This document shows, piece after piece, positions 58,201 to 64,000 of a stretch of 64,000 nucleotides of DNA. Below the pieces are notes generated by a model, which saw only the letters and a program-made list of their open reading frames with translations, did not search any database and was not told the DNA's origin. Source of the DNA: Vanilla planifolia (taxonomy: Eukaryota; Streptophyta; Magnoliopsida; Asparagales; Orchidaceae); assembly GCA_023846275.1 (NCBI GenBank), contig CM043865.1, positions 6,932,068 to 6,996,067 on the forward strand, written 5' to 3'. A program made the position numbers and the translations under genes. The number at the start of each line of letters is the position of its first letter. The stretch's first letter is position 1.

Positions 58201-61200
58201 CCAATATTAGAAATTGGACATCTTGGTGCACACACACACATGTGGTGATGACCACCACCACCTCATGTTGGTGGTGGTTTATCATCATGCAAGAGAAATT
58301 GGATTGCCACCACTTATGATGGGGGTGTGCAGAAGGGTGAAAACATAAAAATAAAAATAAAAAAATAAAATAAAAAAATAAGGGAGGGAGACAAGTGAAG
58401 CAGTTTATTCATTTTCCTTTCAACATAATACTCGTTAAGGAGTACACTTATGCCATCACTTTAGGTGGGGGTGTGCAGAAGTGGGAAAAAAAAAAAAAAA
58501 AAAAAATGGGAGGGGAGGAAGATAAGTGAAGCGTTCAATTCAATTTCCTTTCAACATAATACTTCTTCTGCCATAGCGAGAACAGTTACCAATATAGTAG
58601 GGCATGGAGGGTGGTGAAATTTATTAATCTAAGGAAAAAAAAATCTGCCTGAATACCTCTTCCATCATTCAGACAGCACAATTCCAGGCTGGCGTTTGAT
58701 CTGCTGTGCTCATGCTAATTTCTGTTCATTATCGGTAGCATTGTTGTCATGTTTTTTCTATTGTGCACTAGTCAAGTTGTTGCTTTTTAGTAATTCAAGG
58801 TACCCTATCAGTCAGTAATACTAGATTTCTCTGGAAAAAGACTTAGTACAATGTAGTTACCAAATTGTCTCCAAAGTCTAAAGAATTTGATATGAACATT
58901 TTGAATTGTGACTGATCATCATTTTTAGATTTCTAAACACCACTAATTTTATGAGCAAAAGCAAGTTAACTTTATCTAGTCACTAAGGACTTGGCCAAAT
59001 CAGCTTAAGTAGTCACCACACTATTTACCCAGACAAATGCAGTGAATGATTGAAACTATGGTCTGTTGTTGACTTTGCATTATCAATTGTGGCTGTTAAT
59101 TTTTTATTTCGTATAAAATCTTTGCCTTTCTGCTATAAAAGAAAAAATGTGAAACATTACTCTGTTCAAATTTATTGCCTTATTTGTTGGCTAACACATT
59201 GATCGTCAGTTGCCAAGGAAACAGAATTTGAGTTCTGGGGTTTCCTATTTGTGATGCTTGCTGCAGTCATGTCAGGATTTCGTTGGTCAATGACTCAGAT
59301 TCTTCTACAGGTAAGGATTCCGTGCTGAGCTTCCCCTCAATTTTATCTTCTTTTGTCTTTTTGTTCTTTATTTTCTGTTTATGCTTGTTGTGCAAATGTC
59401 TGTCATTCTCATTCTAATTCTTTTATTCTATTATTTCAACAATGCTGACATCTTCCCTCTGTTGTCATGACTTTTATCTTACTCCAATGTGTCTTGAATC
59501 TTGTCATGAAGAAAGAGACCTATGGTAAGAAAACTATTTTGTTCCTTTTTGTTTTTTTGTAGATGCTAGACATACAAGGGATGAATTTAGAAATTACATT
59601 TGTAAATGAAAAAAATTGTTGTAATTATGCAGGTTTAAAGGATCCAATTACTCTAATGAGTCATGTTACTCCTATTATGGCAGTATCCACTGCATTGTTC
59701 TCCCTTGGTATGGATCCTTGGCATGAATTTCATAAAAATCCATACTTCAATAGTTCATGGCACATAGTACGAAGTTGTCTGTTGATGCTTATTGGAGGAT
59801 CATTGGCATTTTTAATGGTGAGAATGAAAGTGCCTCTATCTTGGGTATTTAGGAACTTATTCCATTTTATAAATTCCATTTTCAAACATGTTTTGTTATT
59901 CTTCATTTTCAGGTTTTAACTGAATACATTCTCATATCAGCTACCAGTGCGGTAACTGTCACCATTGCTGGTGTTGTTAAGGAAGCAATCACTATTTTGG
60001 TACAGTTGATTTTATGAGGCGTGCAATTAATAGTTCTACTTTCCTGTGGTTTGATATGTTATGTTTTGTGCAAATTTAAGTTATGGCACCTTAATTTTAT
60101 CATTTGAACTTTTTTATGCTAAATGAATATTATTTGCTTTTATCTGTGGCATCATAAACGGCTGATAATTCCATCAATAACTTCAAGTGCATGCCCAGTT
60201 CCGAAGAGCTTTATTTTCTAGAGGTCATCAACTAATAAAAGAAATATTGGTTGAGATAGTTTAGTCTGTAATATAGCAATGCTATTATCCACTTTTCTTT
60301 TTTTGTTTTTTGGGAAAGTTATGTTCTGCTGCACAAGGAACTTCTCTTTCTATTTGAAGGTTAGCTGGTTCTGGAATCGTGAGTTCACTGTGTTGCACAT
60401 GTTCAAAATGACTAACTTACAGTGATTCATAATACAATGTCAGTTGCTTTTCCAAAGTTTGTGCATATGGAAAATATATGAAATTCCTTCCATAAATGGA
60501 ATGTGCACTACAACATATCTTTGATAATCATGTGCTTTACTAATTATTCATATCACATAAGCTGGTTCCTTGTGTCAGTTTGATGACGTTTTTGTCATGA
60601 TAAAGTATAGTCATTGAAATGTTGAACTTCCATTGAAAATGGTAAAGCTAGCTTTGCTTGTTGGGAAATGTCTTATCTTGAATCATGTTTTGTTGGTCGG
60701 TGTAGCCTGATTATTGTCTCAGGTCCATCAATCTTGTGAACCGTTATTCCTAGTACCCTTTGGGTTTGGTCTATGTTCTATTACTTATCTTTTAATTTTT
60801 TGACCCCTGTTGGGTTTCATAGTCATCTTGGGTTTCATGTTTTGTTGTGGCCCAATTTGGCTTGGCGTAATTTTTTAGTTGTGTATTTAGGTGCTATCTG
60901 TTTCATTTTTTAGATCCACCTGGAATGTATATGTGACTGTTCTTATTTTCTTCTGCATTTTCCTTGTGTCATAATATATCCCATGTTTTACTATAATGAT
61001 TTTGTTATCATTTGAGGATTAGTCATAATTAACTGATACTGCCTTTCATGTATGCACTCCTTTTCCCCATTTATGTCGTGTTCATTTCTTGTCATGGATC
61101 ATGTTCACTCCATCACAATGGTTATATATTTTTTATTGGAAAACTATGATAGTTGAATGTATTATTGCCTGCTATTAGGTTAATGACATTGATTTATGTT

Positions 61201-61322
61201 TCATTGCTCATGCAAGAGCTGCTCCAGGTTGCTGTCTTTTACTTCCATGATCCGTTCACCTTGTTGAAGGGACTTGGGCTTCTTACGATTATGATTGGTG
61301 CTAGCTTATTCAATTTATACAA
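52219..61322 (+). CDS. Nucleotide-sugar / sugar-phosphate transporter of the NST-TPT group, At1g06470-like (ten exons; 3' end not found)
   Basis: Exons by splice site and phase: 52219-52742, 52837-53006, 53328-53413, 53490-53539, 54593-54660, 59210-59310, 59512-59524, 59633-59817, 59913-59999, 61228-61322. They encode about 460 residues without a stop. A ~150-residue acidic soluble N-terminus is followed by the hydrophobic transporter core: FKTLFYIIVWYTFSTCLTLY with NKTLLGEKLGKFPAPLLMST, ALGTALDINLSNASLVFISV, CKSASPIFLLLFAFAFRLEN, FWGFLFVMLAAVMSGFRWSM, TSAVTVTIAGVVKEAITI and FTLLKGLGLLTIMIGASLFN. This order matches the Arabidopsis transporter family protein At1g06470. About ten membrane spans are expected, in a Golgi/ER or plastid-envelope antiporter; the substrate is unknown. 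The last, cytoplasmic exon after the split Lys codon at 61321 was not located. Confidence 0.9.
55970..57693 (+). mobile_element. Old copia (SIRE-type) LTR remnant in intron 5
   Basis: CTACGAAGGGGGGTTGAATT near 55970, followed by a TAGTTTAGCTC / CTTATGTCCACCTTCAAACAA region (56170-56215), is of the type found in the LTR area of SIRE-like copia elements. Near 57691 the sequence ends in TTAACA and is followed at once by TGGTATTAGAAC, which differs from the common plant initiator-tRNA-Met primer-binding site TGGTATCAGAGC by two transitions. No pol sequence follows. The left end and any target duplication could not be fixed. Confidence 0.5.
57694..57705 (+). other. Degenerate tRNA-Met primer-binding site
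   Basis: TGGTATTAGAAC directly after a terminal ...TTAACA. The two mismatches from the consensus are a C-to-T and a G-to-A change, as expected for decay of methylated transposon DNA. Confidence 0.5.
58246..58284. repeat. Short GGT/ACC-rich inverted repeat next to a CA repeat
   Basis: A (CA)n tract at about 58229-58240 is followed by GATGACCACCACCACCTCAT and TTGGTGGTGGTTTATCATC, whose arms can pair with a small offset around a CATG centre. Confidence 0.5.
58321..58562. repeat. Tandem duplication, period ~145 bp, each with an A-rich tract
   Basis: GGGGGTGTGCAGAAG at 58321 recurs at about 58466. Each is followed by an A-rich tract (AAATAAAAATAAAAAAATAA in copy 1, more than 20 consecutive A in copy 2), then GGGAGG, AAGTGAAGC and TTTCCTTTCAACATAATACT. 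Confidence 0.8.
59512..59524 (+). other. 13-bp microexon (exon 7) of the transporter gene
   Basis: Acceptor AAG, then AAAGAGACCTATG, then donor GTAAGA. It encodes KETY plus the first base of a Gly codon completed by exon 8 (GGT). It is needed to keep phase between exon 6 (ends in phase 0) and exon 8 (begins with two bases), and the peptide LLQKETYGLKDP fits the family sequence at this place. Confidence 0.85.
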
Positions 61323-64000
61323 GTAAGAAGGGTTTTTTTTTTTTTTGAAACACTGTAGAAATAGAAAGCTGCATCAGTTTATTTTTATGATCTATAATGC
61401 CGTCAAACTCTTCATTATACTAGTTTGGCGTAAGTGATTTTTATTTTGTTAGATAACCATGGTGAAATGAATCAACCAAATAATGAACTGTTTCATTGGT
61501 TCATTCAAAACAATTTTCAACTAAATTTAGTACAAGCAAGTGAACTATTTCCTCAGTTCATTCAAAAAAACAAGAGAGCCCACTGTATGCATGGTACGTA
61601 ATTCTATTTTTGTCAGGGATATTGATCAACGAGTATGTTTGCAACAGAAAAACATTATTAGACTTGGTTTCTTTTGAACATTTGCATTTGCCTAAACCAT
61701 GAATATCACAGCTTTAAGGCCCTACTTTCAAACGATATATTGACTCTTCATTTCCTAATGAAGATGGCAATATCATGTTTCCTATAGATTTTGAAGTGAT
61801 ATTTGGGCATAACTTCAAAACTTAACCCAACATCCATCTCAAAGACTTCATTAATCAAGTCCTTTGGGCATTTTTGCTGCAAGAAGTGTAACTTTTTTTT
61901 ATTTATCTTAAGAAGAGGTGGTTCTCATGTGCCAATTATGATTGCTGATATTAATGTTTTATGATCGATTCCATTAGCCCATTCAAGAACCATGCTTATG
62001 AAGTCCTATCCAAGTTCCAGCTAGTTAAACGTGTTTTGCGTAATAGGTTCCATTTGCAATTTTGTGAGAACGTTATGGGTTGGGAAACTATGTTTATCAT
62101 CAAACAACAGGGCCTACAATCATTTAAGGCTGTGAGATAGGACAAAATAGATTCCTTCGAGTATATTTTAAAATAGATTCCATAGAGAGGAAGAAAAGAA
62201 GGTGAAATTTAGTTAGAAATATGCTAATAAAGAACAGAAATTTTTGATAGTGAAGATTTGCTAACAACAAAAGATAGAAGCTAATGTTTGTGAATAGAAC
62301 AAGAAAAACAGATGCGATAATGGATTGAAAACTATTAAAAAATTTAAAATTGTAAAAAAAACACATGTTTTTAATAAAATTTGTCATAGAATGGTTTATT
62401 CATTAACTATACAAAGTGAGTAATACAAAAAGTTCTATCCAGAAAAATGACTAAGGAAAAGTGTCATAGCGAGGAAAATTTCCTTATCCAATTGTACATA
62501 ATACAAAACAAATCATGCCACCCAAGTATTCTATTGTGTGATTGTCTTTCTCATATAAATAGTAGTTCTAGTCCTCGCCAATAAATATGATTCCTAAATA
62601 ATATCCATCAGTAATCCATCTCCTTGATGATTCAAAAACATTATCTCTAAGATAAGAGCAATAGAAGCATAATCATTGTCTAGCCAAGGATTCCCAACAA
62701 AAGATCACTAGAATAAATGTAATGGGTAGACCTCATTTGGTGACTTGCTTTAATGCTTGAAGTCTATTGAAATAAGAATCCTTCATTAATTTCTTGTGCA
62801 AGACATGGCCACCAAGCATTCTTCATTTTATTACTTTCTAAAAGGAAGTTAAGATTTCATAGCTTCGCATCAACTTATATAGCAAGGAAAGCAACTATGA
62901 GAAATTATAGGTGTACAAGAAAAGGTTTAAATTTTATTAATAACGAAGAGGAGAATTTTGTATCTTCTTTTTGGATCTAATTTAAGAAAGAGATAAAAAA
63001 AAGAATAAAAAGAAACTCTAATAAAATATAAATATTAGATATGCTATTTATTTTCTAAACATTAATAGAATGTAAATTAATACATTATGATATTCTGTTT
63101 TAAGTTGAAACATAGATATCAATTATGTTTAACTTACAATCAATTTTGAAGGGCTTGTAGGATAAAGTTTTTCAAGTGCATCCCAAGATTTTATCTTCTT
63201 TAAAAATCACTGTTTAATGAAAAGGCTTGGTAAATATGATTGATTTTCAAGAAAAGTAATATTTATGGAAACAAATACATGGTGAAGTGTTGAAGAGTTA
63301 TAGTTGTATCCACATTGTCTAGATGAATACTCGATAAATTCATTATTTGTTGCTTTTAAGTCATGTTTTGTCACATCATACTTGCATTTGTTATATAAAT
63401 ATACTATCGATCCATCACAAGTCAGAGTATAATAGTATTACTGAGGATAACAACGCTATGATAGACAAGAGCAACAAAAAAACTAAATATAAATTATATT
63501 CAAACCATTTGCATTAAAACAAATTATAGTAAAATATAATATATATATGCTTGTTTCAATCAAAACCTAGTATTATTATGTTAAGTACAAATCATAATAT
63601 ATAAAAGTCTACATTCACAGTCAACTCATATGCCATGCTAAATATAAGTATATGAATATAGATATGGTGTTTCTAAAATATTCAAAATAAATGAGTCATT
63701 AATAGAAATGAATACTATACTTAGCAATATAAATGTGCACATAAATATTTTATGTTCTCAATAAACATATTATATATAATTCCTTATTTTTTTTTCTTAT
63801 TCACTGTAATTGAGTTCAGATTTTTTCATATAATCATTATCTTATATTCTTAATCATATTTCATCTCATCTTTATATAACATCTTATCATATTATTTCTA
63901 AATTTATGCATGTAAACATATCATAATTAGTAAGTCATATCAATTACATCATATTATTTCTATATATCAATTCTGTACAAACTACTAACAGTTATGAAGG
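61323..64000. other. 3' region of the transporter gene and AT-rich DNA; last exon not identified
   Basis: The donor GTAAGA at 61323 implies at least one more exon encoding a cytoplasmic tail. A weak candidate follows TTTTTGTCAG at about 61616 and would give a short tail before a stop, but it lacks family similarity, so I do not call it. The rest is AT-rich, with no other gene seen. Confidence 0.45.

Larger units (their letters stand above)
54661..59209 (+). other. Intron 5 of the transporter gene, 4.5 kb, enlarged by inserted DNA
   Basis: Donor GTGAGT at 54661 and acceptor CGTCAG ending 59209. The other nine introns range from about 75 bp to 1.2 kb. This one contains a copia-type LTR remnant (about 55970-57693) and a 145-bp tandem duplication (58321-58562). 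Confidence 0.85.

Noticed and set aside
61616-61680. Candidate last exon of the transporter after TTTTTGTCAG
   Set aside because: In phase with exon 10, but the short product has no similarity to the charged tail of this family and could arise by chance.
1-64000. CRISPR arrays, operons, prokaryotic mobile elements, tRNA or rRNA genes
   Set aside because: Composition, introns and gene families are those of a plant nuclear genome. No regularly spaced short repeats, no cloverleaf with A/B boxes and no rRNA signature were seen by eye.

Overview
Nuclear DNA of a flowering plant. The evidence is a set of spliced genes with plant-specific families (O-fucosyltransferase-like, three pentatricopeptide-repeat [PPR] genes, a DUF641/GIL1-like gene and an NST/TPT-group sugar-phosphate/nucleotide-sugar transporter) set in AT-rich intergenic DNA with LTR-retrotransposon debris. 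Two adjacent intronless genes at 38.5-41.5 kb are GC-rich, which leans towards a monocot, but that is only an inference.

Layout. 32-3343 (-): six exons of an O-fucosyltransferase-family gene that runs off the left edge. 4611-7593: a ~3 kb solo LTR with a perfect 5-bp target duplication. 7.6-17.3 kb: AT-rich DNA in which I find no gene, holding small tandem repeats and a GC/GA-rich LTR-like patch. 17.5-33.1 kb: a decayed tandem array of a three-gene block, PPR-E gene (+), Rho-N-domain gene (-), DOT4-type PPR-DYW gene (+). Only the leftmost PPR-E gene (17511-19760) and the rightmost DOT4-like gene (30500-33106) are intact. Between them lie three PPR-E pseudogenes, four antisense Rho-N remnants and one 5' DOT4 remnant. 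33.1-35.7 kb: four ~0.5-0.7 kb tandem repeats that begin at the DOT4 stop codon. 38.5-41.5 kb: a convergent pair, an At1g53330-like P-class PPR gene and a DUF641 gene. 44.8-48.2 kb: a heavily mutated Ty1/copia (SIRE-like) element. 52.2-61.3 kb (+): ten exons of an At1g06470-like transporter, including a 13-bp microexon and a 4.5-kb intron carrying an old copia-type LTR.

How the genes relate. The two intact PPR genes of the array, and the P-class PPR gene, should be organelle-targeted RNA-binding proteins. The DOT4-like protein is expected to be a plastid C-to-U editing factor. The O-fucosyltransferase-like protein is a type II membrane protein of the secretory pathway, and the transporter also belongs to the endomembrane or plastid envelope system. 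No operon-like linkage is expected. The most informative signal is the history of the PPR array, in particular a deletion that appears to have joined the tail of an antisense Rho-N pseudogene directly to the DOT4 start codon. Exon borders were read by eye from GT/AG sites, reading phase and family similarity.
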